NCBI GenBank assembly: GCA_038087035.1
Contig: CP051187.1
Span: 3,911,001-3,975,000, forward strand
Reading direction: 5' to 3'
DNA length: 64,000 nt
From: Gloeotrichia echinulata CP02
GTDB taxonomy: Bacteria > Cyanobacteriota > Cyanobacteriia > Cyanobacteriales > Nostocaceae
Positions 54,442-62,262 of this stretch are shown piece by piece (within the stretch, counting starts at the first letter, position 1; every line of letters begins with the position of its first letter). The notes beneath the pieces are model-generated. The model worked only from the letters and a program-made list of their open reading frames with translations. It was not told where the DNA came from and did no database searches. The position numbers and the translations under genes are program-made.

Positions 54442-55017
54442 ATGTTAAACTCAGGACTGCGAAATACCCTCATGACGGCTGGTTTATTGATTTTGACTGT
54501 AGGATTGAGTACAGCAGGGCAGAAAAATTTACTCAATATTCAACCTGCGATCGCACAAAGAATCAGTCCAAGTGATGTTTGGCAACAAGTTTATCAGCAA
54601 CTGCCCGATTTTCCCAGAGAAAATAAATACCTCAGCAAACAGACAGGGAAAGTTGCCGAAAATAACACCCTAGCTAGTCGCCTGATTCGCTATCACATTT
54701 ATATCAAAGAGCGTGCCCCCAATTATCGCCTAGATTGGAAGCTGACTATAGCCGATTACCTCGACGCCAACGAAGCTATATATGATCCCACCTATCCGGG
54801 AAATGATACATTAAGGGAAAATCCCCTAGAAGGCGATCGCGCCACCATTAAACGCCTGAATCGCCACCAGCGAGAGGCCTTAGTGCAAGTTTTGACCAAC
54901 ATTTTTAATCCTCATTCCCAGAACACCATCACCCCTAAACCTAACACCACAACCAATCCTACTAAATCAACTACGCCACAGCGACCCCAACCCAGCGGCG
55001 CCCAATTACTGAATTAA
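54442..55017 (+). CDS. Exported hypothetical cyanobacterial protein
   Basis: A 191-residue protein with an N-terminal signal (LMTAGLLILTVGLSTAGQ, cleavage probably near AIA at residue 37). The mature part has SDVWQQVYQQLPDFPRENKY, ASRLIRYHIYIKERAPNYRLDWKLTIADYLDANE and ends in a Thr/Pro/Asn-rich tail (PKPNTTTNPTKSTTPQRP), typical of a periplasmic linker. I know similar cyanobacterial proteins but no function. It is co-directional with the DUF1818 gene 65 bp downstream. Confidence 0.72.
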   Translation: MLNSGLRNTLMTAGLLILTVGLSTAGQKNLLNIQPAIAQRISPSDVWQQVYQQLPDFPRENKYLSKQTGKVAENNTLASRLIRYHIYIKERAPNYRLDWKLTIADYLDANEAIYDPTYPGNDTLRENPLEGDRATIKRLNRHQREALVQVLTNIFNPHSQNTITPKPNTTTNPTKSTTPQRPQPSGAQLLN

Positions 55018-55082
55018 CATACTCCCACCCATTTTGTTGCGGTGGGATTCTGGATTGAAACAGTATCTATGTATATTAGACG

Positions 55083-55454
55083 ATGAAGTGCGGAAAGTCG
55101 GTTAAAAGTGGATCTGGTTGGCGTATTGGCTGGAACCCCAATGCACCAGAGTTTAAAGGGTTAGTGGGTACAGATGATTGGTCAGTTGAGTTAACCGAAG
55201 CTGAGTTGAACGAATTTTGCCGGCTGTTGAGGGAGCTAGCAGATACCATGAAGCAACTAGCAACAGAATTAATGGATGAAGAGAAAATTGCTTGTGCAGC
55301 CGAAAGCGATTTATTATGGATGGAGGTAGAAGGCTATCCCCACGCCTACAGTCTGCACTTTATCCTGAATACAGGACGATGTGCAGAAGGCAAATGGAAT
55401 CCTGACGCTGTTGAGGGTTTACTGCAAGCCTCTGAGATGCTCAAAATATTTTAA
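55083..55454 (+). CDS. DUF1818 family protein
   Basis: A 123-residue protein of a family confined to cyanobacteria and plastids. SGSGWRIGWNPNAPEFKGLVGTDDWSVELTEAEL, the helix LLRELADTMKQLATELMDEE and WMEVEGYPHAYSLHFILNTGRCAEGKWN match the family pattern. Function unknown; about the usual length. No signal peptide. It precedes the tRNA-Pro gene by 110 bp. Confidence 0.85.
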   Translation: MKCGKSVKSGSGWRIGWNPNAPEFKGLVGTDDWSVELTEAELNEFCRLLRELADTMKQLATELMDEEKIACAAESDLLWMEVEGYPHAYSLHFILNTGRCAEGKWNPDAVEGLLQASEMLKIF

Positions 55455-55564
55455 ATAAAGCTTGTGTTTTTCCTTCAGCTTGTGGTATATTTGTAAAAGT
55501 GACTCGATAAGTTTTAGGTTAAGAATTGGATAAATCCAAAATCTCAAATCTAAAGTTTAATGTT

Positions 55565-55638
55565 CGGGGCGTAGCGCAGCTTGGTAGCGCGCCACTTTGG
55601 GGTAGTGGAGGTCGTGGGTTCGAATCCCGCCGCTCCGA
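55565..55638 (+). tRNA. tRNA-Pro (anticodon GGG)
   Basis: A cloverleaf can be drawn: acceptor CGGGGCG/CGCTCCG, D stem GCGC/GCGC, anticodon stem CCACT/AGTGG with loop TTGGGGT (anticodon GGG), T stem GTGGG/CCCGC with TTCGAAT. CCA is not encoded. Confidence 0.95.
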
Positions 55639-55658
55639 TTGATCGATATAAAATGAAA

Positions 55659-55690
55659 AGCTCCATCCCTTTGTGGGTGGGGTTTTTGTA
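55659..55690 (+). terminator. Terminator after tRNA-Pro
   Basis: Imperfect stem CTCCATCC / GGGTGGGG followed by a T run, 20 bp after the tRNA. Confidence 0.6.
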
Positions 55691-55764
55691 CATTAGGTTA
55701 CATTGAGCAAAAGGAAAAAAACTCTTGATTCTTAGGCAAATAGTTGTTATTTTTAACTCTGTCA

Positions 55765-55776
55765 GACCAATCGGTC
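55765..55776. promoter_or_regulatory. NemR-like operator GACC-AATC-GGTC
   Basis: A perfect 4-4-4 inverted repeat ending 10 bp before the TetR gene start, well placed for autorepression. The same arrangement recurs at 56792. NemR-type TetR proteins bind GACC-N4-GGTC boxes (family knowledge). Confidence 0.6.
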
Positions 55777-55786
55777 GGGAATAGAG

Positions 55787-56377
55787 ATGATGTCTAAAGG
55801 CGAAGAAACAAAAGTCAAAATTCTCCAACAAGCAGCGGAACTGTTTAATCAACAGGGGTATGCTGGCTCGTCGATTTCCGACATCATGCGTGTGACAGGG
55901 TTGCAGAAAGGGGGCATATATAATCATTTTAAAAGCAAAGATGACCTAGCACTACAGGCTTTTGACTATGCGATCGCCTGTGTTAGCCAGCGTACTAGAT
56001 CTGTATTGCGAATTAAACGCCATGCAGTGGAACGCCTACAAGCAATCATTGGCGTATTTAGTAGCTATCTAGATAATCCACCAATTAGGGGAGGGTGTCC
56101 ACTGCTAAATACTGCGGTTGAAAGTGATGATGCTCATCCGGCGTTAAGAGAACGCGCTCAACAGGGAATGAATTCTTGGCGTCAGTTAATTTGTTTAATT
56201 ATTGACAAGGGAATTGAAAGGGGTGAAATTCGCTCTGATGTGAATCCTGATGAGGTGGCTACAATTATGATTGCAACCTTAGAAGGGGCGATGATGATGA
56301 GCAAGTTATATGGAGATTCAATTCACATGCTAAGGGCAATTAATCACCTAAATCAATATATCACAAATCAACTTTAA
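55787..56377 (+). CDS. TetR/AcrR family transcriptional regulator
   Basis: A 196-residue repressor. The HTH domain (residues 7-55) reads TKVKILQQAAELFNQQGYAGSSISDIMRVTGLQKGGIYNHFKSKDDL. The ligand domain has RGGCPLLNTAVESDD near 105, a segment typical of the NemR-like/TetR_C_16 group, with a Cys that could sense electrophiles. It heads a plus-strand operon with tautomerase, thioesterase, GST and patatin genes. The operator-like box overlaps its leader. A second ATG follows immediately and could be the true start. A response to reactive electrophiles is inferred from regulator class and the GST gene. Confidence 0.9.
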   Translation: MMSKGEETKVKILQQAAELFNQQGYAGSSISDIMRVTGLQKGGIYNHFKSKDDLALQAFDYAIACVSQRTRSVLRIKRHAVERLQAIIGVFSSYLDNPPIRGGCPLLNTAVESDDAHPALRERAQQGMNSWRQLICLIIDKGIERGEIRSDVNPDEVATIMIATLEGAMMMSKLYGDSIHMLRAINHLNQYITNQL

Positions 56378-56381
56378 ATCT

Positions 56382-56765
56382 ATGGTGCAAATCAAAGTCT
56401 ATGGTTTAGCGGAGAAACTAAACCCCATCAAAACAGAGTTATCAAATATCATCCATACCTCTTTGATTGAGGGGTTAAATATTCAACCTGAAAAACGATT
56501 CCATAGATTTTTTGGGCTGGAATCAGCAGATTTTTATTATCCGATTGATAGGTCAGAAAATTACCTAATTATCGAGATTAGTATGTTTGAGGGACGCTCA
56601 GTAGAAACTAAAAAACAACTACTGCGGTTACTGATTGAAAATATTCATCAAACATTTGATATTCCTGTAGATGATATTGAAATCACTATCTTTGAAACGC
56701 CTAAATCTAACTGGGGGATTAGGGGTTTACCTGGTGACGAATTGATATTGAACTATCGGGTGTAA
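56382..56765 (+). CDS. Tautomerase-superfamily protein lacking Pro1
   Basis: A 127-residue tautomerase_2-like protein 4 bp after the TetR gene. QIKVYGLAEKLNPIKTELSNIIHTSLIEGL, then KRFHRFFGLESADFYYPIDRS, LIIEISMFEGRSVETKKQLLRLL and the end DDIEITIFETPKSNWGIRGLPGDE closely follow the family pattern. In tautomerases the catalytic base is Pro1 exposed after Met removal; here the first codons read Met-Val. Either the protein is non-catalytic or works otherwise. The operon position implies a role in electrophile or aromatic breakdown (inference). Confidence 0.83.
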   Translation: MVQIKVYGLAEKLNPIKTELSNIIHTSLIEGLNIQPEKRFHRFFGLESADFYYPIDRSENYLIIEISMFEGRSVETKKQLLRLLIENIHQTFDIPVDDIEITIFETPKSNWGIRGLPGDELILNYRV

Positions 56766-56791
56766 GTTTAGATTTTTTTTGAGAAATAAAA

Positions 56792-56803
56792 GACCAAATG
56801 GTC
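56792..56803. promoter_or_regulatory. Second NemR-like box GACC-AAAT-GGTC
   Basis: A perfect inverted repeat 23 bp before the original thioesterase ATG (56827). Extended AAATAAAA/TTTTTTATTT symmetry means it could also form a terminator for the TetR-tautomerase transcript. Confidence 0.5.
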
Positions 56804-56826
56804 GCTTTTTTATTTGAGGACGTATC

Positions 56827-57378
56827 ATGGGATTATAGCACTTCCTATTCAGATGAGGTACAAAATTGTATCACGCGATGTAGGGGCACGGCACTGCCGT
56901 GCCCTTACCGATGTACCTCACTAGGGCGAGAAACGCTATAACTGACAACTTACATAGACCATTAGCAGTAGAATTGACAATACCTGTCAGGACATATGAT
57001 ATTGATTTCGCAGGAATTGTCAGTAACATTGTTTATATCCGTTGGCTGGAAGATTTGCGCTTAAAGTTTTTAGATGAACACTTGCACCTTGCTAAACAAA
57101 TTGAGCAAGGATATGTACCCATTCTTGCACGAACTGAAATTGAATATAAACGACCAATTAAACTTATTGATCAGGTGATTGGTAATTTATGGTTAAGCAA
57201 TTTAGGACGGCTAAAATGGACTGTCCAAGCAGAAATTTTATCTAATAACCAATTAGCAGCAATAGCAACACAAAAGGGTGCTTTTGTCAATTCACAAAAT
57301 GGTCATCTTGCGCCAATTCCAGATGAATTACAGAAGAAATATTTAGAGTATCAGCAAGTGATTGAGGAGAAGAGATAG
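56827..57378 (+). pseudogene. Acyl-CoA thioesterase (hotdog) gene interrupted by a MITE near its start
   Basis: The hotdog thioesterase reads VELTIPVRTYDIDFAGIVSNIVYIRWLEDLRLKFLDEHL, with the catalytic Asp in the YDIDFAGIVSN motif (4HBT type), then YKRPIKLIDQVIGNLWLSNLGR and ATQKGAFVNSQNG. The presumed original start is the ATG at 56827 (GAGG 7 nt upstream). The MITE follows after ATG GGA TTA and adds a TAG. Its removal with one TA yields M-G-L-T-D-N-L-H-R-P in frame. At present translation could start at GTG 56899 or ATG 56911 inside the MITE, giving an intact domain with a foreign N-terminus, so function may survive. Confidence 0.8.
56836..56938 (+). mobile_element. 103-bp MITE (TAGC...GCTA), copy 2
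   Basis: Same sequence as the copy at 23528-23630 as far as I can compare, flanked by TA at 56834-56835 and 56939-56940. Confidence 0.9.
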
Positions 57379-57444
57379 AAGCATATTTTTTTGTTGAATC
57401 ACAAACAGATGGGTCTTTTTTTGCAAATTTATCAGATATTTTCC

Positions 57445-58125
57445 ATGCTCAAACTTTACTACAACCCCATTTCTCCTAATGCTCGCCGTGTATGGCTAAC
57501 TTTACTAGAAAAGGAGATTTCCTTTGAACCAGTGATGATGAAATTGGATGGCGATCAATTAGAGCCAGAGTTTTTGTCAATTAACCCATTTCATTATATT
57601 CCAGTTGTCGTAGATGATGGTTTGCGCTTGGTAGAATCCTTAGCAATTATGGACTACTTAGAAAGTAAATATCCTCAACCTGCAATGCTACCAACTGAAC
57701 CGCAAGCCTTAGCAAAAGTGAGGATGGTGCAAAATCTGACTGCTAATGAATTATTTCCCAAATTAGTTACACTAATTTATGAAAGTGAAGATTCGCCACA
57801 AATTGCACAAGCAAAGCAGCATATAGATAAAGTCCTGGGATTTTTTACAGAGTTATTGGGCGATTCTCCTTACTTTGGTAGTGAACAGTTAACATTAGGA
57901 GATATTGTTGCGGGAATTGCGATCACTTCATTACCTAATTTGGGTGTTAATCTGAATAATTATCCCCAAATAGATGCATGGCGTCAGCGATTAATGGAGC
58001 GTCCAGTATGGCAAAAAACGGCACTAAGTCTAGAAGATTTTGAACTATTTAAGCGGCGAGTGAGAGTGTTCGTAAAAATGCGTAGTCGCAATTTAAATCG
58101 AGGAAATAAAGCCGATGATAAGTAA
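57445..58125 (+). CDS. Glutathione S-transferase family protein
   Basis: About 226 residues from the ATG at 57445; the upstream extension to 57391 is not homologous. The thioredoxin-like domain starts MLKLYYNPISPNARRVWLTLLEKEI, with Ser10/Asn as likely thiolate contact, PVVVDDGLRLVESLAIMDYLES carries the cis-Pro and the glutathione-binding ES. The helical domain has SPYFGSEQLTLGDIVAGIAI with the N-capping Asp. The last 25 residues are basic and atypical (RRVRVFVKMRSRNLNRGN). Conjugates electrophiles with glutathione; fits the TetR operon. The end overlaps the next gene by 11 bp. Confidence 0.9.
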   Translation: MLKLYYNPISPNARRVWLTLLEKEISFEPVMMKLDGDQLEPEFLSINPFHYIPVVVDDGLRLVESLAIMDYLESKYPQPAMLPTEPQALAKVRMVQNLTANELFPKLVTLIYESEDSPQIAQAKQHIDKVLGFFTELLGDSPYFGSEQLTLGDIVAGIAITSLPNLGVNLNNYPQIDAWRQRLMERPVWQKTALSLEDFELFKRRVRVFVKMRSRNLNRGNKADDK

Positions 58126-58996
58126 AAATAAGTCATTAGCCATCGCCTGTGCTTCTGGTAGTTTCAAAGGTGCTTTTGCTCACGGTGTATTAAGTGCTTT
58201 AGAAGCAGCGGGTATTATTGCAAATGCCTATGCTGCTGCGTCTTCCTCCGTTATACCCACGGCTTGGGCTACCATTGGCAAAGCAAATGAATTAGGCGTA
58301 AATTACTGGTTTTCTGGCTCAAAATTACTCAAAAAACCAGATATAGGAATGAGTCAGATAGTGCTTGGAGGAATTGCACATTTTAGACCAGATGAAAGAC
58401 TATTTTCACCAGATACACCCGCATATTTTATAGTAACAAGTGCAGTAATTTCTGCAAGTGCTGCTATTGAAAGTCAAGGTGAAAAAGCCAGACGCTTAGG
58501 GCGGGGTTTATTGGTAGCAGCGGGAAAAAAAGACCGCAGTTGGGTAAATAAAAACTTGCAGCAGGCTTTATTTGGTACTAAACTCAAAGACGAACAGCAT
58601 CTTCATCTCAACAATTTTGAGGAAGTGGCTTATGCTTCCTCGCGAATGTTGCACGCTTGGAATATCCCCGCTTGGATAGATGGAAAACCTTACATTGATG
58701 CTTCCTATACTTGCTTATGTCCAGCTATAGAAATGGTAGAAGCAGGATATCAGGAAGTAATTGCCATTGCCAACGAACCTGGTATACTCTATCGAGATAT
58801 GTTTGAGTTAGAAGCAATTCCTGAAAGTTTCCAAGGGGTGAAGATTAATGTGATTAGCCCAGATGTAGACCCCAAAGAAATCGGCGTTGATTTTACAAGC
58901 GCCACACAAGAGGGATTATCTAGCATTTATCAACATGGACAGCAAAAAGGTCAAGAATTGATAGCGCGGCGTTTTTTCTATCTGCGCCAAAATTAA
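58115..58996 (+). CDS. Patatin-like phospholipase family protein with altered nucleophile motif
   Basis: A 293-residue patatin-like protein. The oxyanion region is CASGSFKGAFAHGVLSALEAAGI. The nucleophile elbow, normally GxSxG, reads YAAASSSVIPTAW, so both glycines are replaced while a Ser remains. The catalytic Asp motif, usually DGG/A, appears as KPYIDASYTCLCPAIEMVEAG. Activity is therefore uncertain; a binding or reduced-activity role is possible. It starts within the end of the GST gene, indicating translational coupling, and ends the TetR operon. Confidence 0.8.
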   Translation: MISKNKSLAIACASGSFKGAFAHGVLSALEAAGIIANAYAAASSSVIPTAWATIGKANELGVNYWFSGSKLLKKPDIGMSQIVLGGIAHFRPDERLFSPDTPAYFIVTSAVISASAAIESQGEKARRLGRGLLVAAGKKDRSWVNKNLQQALFGTKLKDEQHLHLNNFEEVAYASSRMLHAWNIPAWIDGKPYIDASYTCLCPAIEMVEAGYQEVIAIANEPGILYRDMFELEAIPESFQGVKINVISPDVDPKEIGVDFTSATQEGLSSIYQHGQQKGQELIARRFFYLRQN

Positions 58997-59002
58997 TAAC
59001 GT

Positions 59003-59126
59003 AAGTTGCTAGTTAGATCAAGTAGGGTGGGTCAGAAGTCGAAAATTAGTAACTTTATGCGAAAATTAACCATTCTGACGCACCCTACCGGCTACAAAAT
59101 TCGCCAAAATAAATAACTAGCAACTT
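59003..59126. repeat. 124-bp MITE with AAGTTGCTAGTTA ends
   Basis: Perfect 13-bp inverted ends AAGTTGCTAGTTA / TAACTAGCAACTT. The interior GTAGGGTGGGTCAGAAG...CTGACGCACCCTAC (59022-59088) matches the repeat at 35878. A 12-bp direct repeat TTAATAACGTAA lies on both sides (58993 and 59130). Confidence 0.8.
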
Positions 59127-59247
59127 GGGTTAATAACGTAAAATCTAAAAAGACCTATCATACCATAGAAACAATTTTGCAAGAGGTCTATTATATTGAC
59201 CGACAAGCAAATTACCTTTAGCTAAACCAGGAATTTAAAATTTAACT

Positions 59248-60561
59248 ATGGATAGACAAGCGATACAAGTAATTGGAGGTGGACTAGCTGGAACCGAAGC
59301 AGCATGGCAAATCGCCCAGGCTGGAATACCTGTAATTTTGTATGAAATGCGACCAAAACGCTTCAGCCCCGCTCATCATACAGAACATCTGGCAGAATTG
59401 GTGTGTAGTAATTCCTTTGGTGCAATGGCGAGCGATCGCGCTACTGGATTATTGCACGAAGAGTTACGTCAATTAGGTTCGATTGTGATTGCGAAAGCTG
59501 ATGAACACGCTGTTCCTGCTGGTGGCGCCTTAGCTGTAGACAGGGGTAAATTTGGCGAAGATTTGACCGAAACTGTATCGCGCCATCCTTTAATAGAATT
59601 TCGTCGGGGTGAAGTCTCTACCATTCCTGAAGGAATTGTGGTTTTGGCGACAGGGCCATTAACCAGTCCCGACTTAGCAGCAGATTTACACCGCTTCACC
59701 GGGATGGAATACCTGAGCTTTTTTGATGCTGCTAGCCCCATTATTGTGGGAGAATCGATTAATCGCGATATTGCCTTTATGGCTTCGCGCTATGACAAGG
59801 GTGAAGCTGCTTATCTCAACTGCCCGATGAATAAACAGCAGTATCTACACTTTTGGGAAGAACTCCGCAAAGCTGAACAAATCGAACTCAAAGATTTTGA
59901 ACGGGAAACCGCGAAATTTTTTGAAGCTTGTTTACCCATTGAAGAACAAGCAATGCGGGGGGAAGACACAATGCGTTATGGACCGCTGAAGCCAGTCGGT
60001 TTGTCAGATAGTCGCACGGGGGAACGTCCTTACGCTGTGGTACAGTTGCGACAAGAAGACAAAGCCGGTCAACTGTGGAATATGGTAGGATTCCAAACAA
60101 ATCTGCGCTGGGGTGAACAAAAGCGGGTATTCCAGCTAATTCCGGGTTTAGAAACAGCGGAATTTGTGCGCCTGGGAGTTATGCACCGTAACACCTTTAT
60201 CAATGCACCCCAGTTAATGCATCCTACCCTGCAATTTAAACAGCGTCCCACATTATTAGCCGCTGGACAATTAATTGGCACTGAAGGCTACACTGCAGCA
60301 GCTGCTGGTGGCTGTTTAGCGGGAATTAATGCTGCACGGTTAGCTTTAGGTAAAGAAACCTTGAGTCTACCACCAACAACCATGATGGGGGCATTATTTG
60401 AGTTTATCAGTTCCGCGTCACCGAAACATTTCCAACCGATGCCGCCCAACTTTGGGATTTTTCCAGATTTAGGGATGAAAATCAAAAGTAAACCAGAGCG
60501 TTATGGACGTTATCGCGATCGCTCCTTAACCGACTTAGCAAATTGGAAAACTAGTTTGTAG
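59248..60561 (+). CDS. trmFO: Methylenetetrahydrofolate-tRNA-(uracil-5-)-methyltransferase TrmFO
   Basis: A 437-residue folate/FAD-dependent tRNA methyltransferase forming m5U54. IQVIGGGLAGTEAAWQIAQAGIPVILYEMRP is the FAD fold with the GidA/TrmFO signature. Further conserved pieces: LAELVCSNSFGAM with the catalytic-region Cys near 52, AVDRGKFGEDLT, FFDAASPIIVGESINRDIAF, YLNCPMNKQQY with a second Cys, and GTEGYTAAAAGGCLAGINAARL at the second FAD site. Full length, in-frame, no oddities. Monocistronic. Confidence 0.96.
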   Translation: MDRQAIQVIGGGLAGTEAAWQIAQAGIPVILYEMRPKRFSPAHHTEHLAELVCSNSFGAMASDRATGLLHEELRQLGSIVIAKADEHAVPAGGALAVDRGKFGEDLTETVSRHPLIEFRRGEVSTIPEGIVVLATGPLTSPDLAADLHRFTGMEYLSFFDAASPIIVGESINRDIAFMASRYDKGEAAYLNCPMNKQQYLHFWEELRKAEQIELKDFERETAKFFEACLPIEEQAMRGEDTMRYGPLKPVGLSDSRTGERPYAVVQLRQEDKAGQLWNMVGFQTNLRWGEQKRVFQLIPGLETAEFVRLGVMHRNTFINAPQLMHPTLQFKQRPTLLAAGQLIGTEGYTAAAAGGCLAGINAARLALGKETLSLPPTTMMGALFEFISSASPKHFQPMPPNFGIFPDLGMKIKSKPERYGRYRDRSLTDLANWKTSL

Positions 60562-60721
60562 TAGAACTTTAGCGCTCTGAGCGAAACTTTCCAGCACTGG
60601 CGGATATTTTCGCTTGGTCACTTTTGTGGTCTGTTCACCAAAGTCCTCGCGCCGTGGAAGCCCCTGGCTTTAGACATGGGGGTGAGGCGCGTTTGCGTAT
60701 TTATTCGCTGTCAAGATGGTT

Positions 60722-62026
60722 TCAAACTCCATACGAATATCCATCCTTTTTGTGAATTGCTGAACAATATTTGTGACTGATGCCCGAAATTCTTCCAGTC
60801 TTGGTAGCAATATCAAAACTACCTGTGGCACGACACAAAACACGTCCTAAATATTCGCCAACTTTTTTACCACTGGCAACAACCGCTTTAATAATGTCTC
60901 CAGTTTGAAATCCAAAATGAATTTGTTTATTTGTACGGTGACGATTTGGAAAACCAAATTTATCTGTTCCACACATCTGCCTTGTCCCGTTTCCATTGGC
61001 TGTAATCAACAATGGTTTGATGCCTTTGATATTTAATGTTGGTGTTGATTTGCCAACACAAGCAGCATCAATCCAATGAGTCTTGATTAATTGCTGACTA
61101 GTTCTATTGAACTTTGTTAGACCTCCTGAACCACATTCAACGGGTAAACCTGTAGATTTCAAAACATCCAAAAGCTTGTATCTAGTAGCATTAACTGCTG
61201 CTGCGTCAGCTAATGGTCTCTTAGCTTGTGCCAAGATTTTCTGTAACTTAGTAGGGTCTTTTTTGTTGGCGCAGCCTCTCGTAGAGAGAAAGTCTTTAAT
61301 ATCTTTAGTCCCTTTTTTGACGTTGCATTTACAGCAACTCAAAGTAAGATTAGTGATGGAGCTTGAACCTCCTTTTGATCTGGGGTGAATGTGTTCTATT
61401 TGCAAAGGTACGTCTTTGACACCACAATAGGCGCATTGCCGATTCCACTTTTCAAGTAGATATTCTCTGGTTTCATATCCAGCTAATGTACCTTGCTGAT
61501 ATTCCTTGCCTTCGATTTCAGGATTACGCATTAATTGCATATCAAACTTGACTAATTCGGTACTAATCGCTGTGATTGGTGCAAATTTACGTAATCTGTT
61601 TACCCATGTTTCAACATTGTGAACTCGACTCATCAGGCTAGGTGCTAACCATCCTTGGAGTCTAGTTCTGTTGATAAATCTTGGCTTTCTGTAACGGGTT
61701 TTGCGATTTCTTCTGCTACGTCTTAATTGTCTTCTAGACGTTAAAGCATCCTTGATTGCAAAACCTCTATGCTTTAATTCAGCAGCAAAAACAACTTCGC
61801 CTGTTAAATCGTTAACTAATGCTATACCTGTGGTTTTAGCACCAGGATCAAGTTTTAATCGCAGTGGTGTAAGGAGCGAATCTGGACGTGATTCTTTGAG
61901 AATAATCGTGAATGGAAAGCGGCGATAAATGGCTGCTTTCTTGTTCTTTAATAATTGTCTCGCTTGTGCTGAATGAATTGGGTTTAGTGGTCTTTTATTG
62001 GTATCAATTACAAAAACTTTGCACAT
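60722..62026 (-). CDS. iscB: RNA-guided HNH/RuvC nuclease IscB, apparently intact
   Basis: A 434-residue IscB (Cas9 ancestor type). AAGGAGG lies 7 nt before the ATG at 62026. The PLMP domain: VFVIDTNKRPLNPIHSAQARQLL. RuvC-I: RLKLDPGAKTTGIALV (Asp near 59). An Arg-rich bridge helix: SRRQLRRSRRNRKTRYRKPR. RuvC-II: AISTELVKFDMQ (Glu near 158). HNH: CAYCGVKDVPLQIEHIHPRSKGG and NLTLSCCKCNVKKG (His, Asn and both zinc Cys pairs). RuvC-III: HWIDAACVGKS. The C-terminal domain is complete. All catalytic residues I can assign are present. An IS605-type hairpin end (AGCCCCTGGCTTTAGACATG) lies just beyond its 3' end at about 60656; no tnpA is nearby. Confidence 0.93.
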   Translation of the reverse strand: MCKVFVIDTNKRPLNPIHSAQARQLLKNKKAAIYRRFPFTIILKESRPDSLLTPLRLKLDPGAKTTGIALVNDLTGEVVFAAELKHRGFAIKDALTSRRQLRRSRRNRKTRYRKPRFINRTRLQGWLAPSLMSRVHNVETWVNRLRKFAPITAISTELVKFDMQLMRNPEIEGKEYQQGTLAGYETREYLLEKWNRQCAYCGVKDVPLQIEHIHPRSKGGSSSITNLTLSCCKCNVKKGTKDIKDFLSTRGCANKKDPTKLQKILAQAKRPLADAAAVNATRYKLLDVLKSTGLPVECGSGGLTKFNRTSQQLIKTHWIDAACVGKSTPTLNIKGIKPLLITANGNGTRQMCGTDKFGFPNRHRTNKQIHFGFQTGDIIKAVVASGKKVGEYLGRVLCRATGSFDIATKTGRISGISHKYCSAIHKKDGYSYGV

Positions 62027-62032
62027 AAAGTG

Positions 62033-62262
62033 CCTCCTTGCGGGTAATGTTAGCTTCGATAATGTTAGAGGTCGGTACTATGCAAACGACACTGGTTTAA
62101 CCCTTTAAGCCTGTTTAATCGTTCGCTTCTAGAGCAGGGGACTAGCAACGCATCCCCTGGTAGGTCTTGAACTCTTGCCTCTAACGTAGCCACTTAAGGC
62201 TTAATCTGGTCAGATGCGGGCTTTTTCAAGCCCCGCCCTTTAGGGCTGGGGTTTCTGACCAT
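62033..62262 (-). ncRNA. HEARO / omega RNA of the IscB element
   Basis: The region upstream of iscB on the same strand is non-coding and highly structured, as in HEARO RNAs. On the reverse strand it begins GGTCAGA (62254-62260), pairing with TCTGACC (62208-62214). Between them lies the hairpin CCCCAGCCC-TAAA-GGGCGGGG. Further hairpins follow (GTTAGAGGCAAGAG, CAGGGGATGCG/...TCCCCTG, GACCTCTAACATTATCG) up to the RBS. The guide of such RNAs is the flanking sequence directly 5' of the scaffold. Confidence 0.75.

Noticed and set aside
62194..62262. C-terminal RNPSPKGRG... residues as a genuine part of the membrane protein
   Set aside because: These codons coincide with the base-paired start of the omega-RNA scaffold, so they are better explained by the element insertion.
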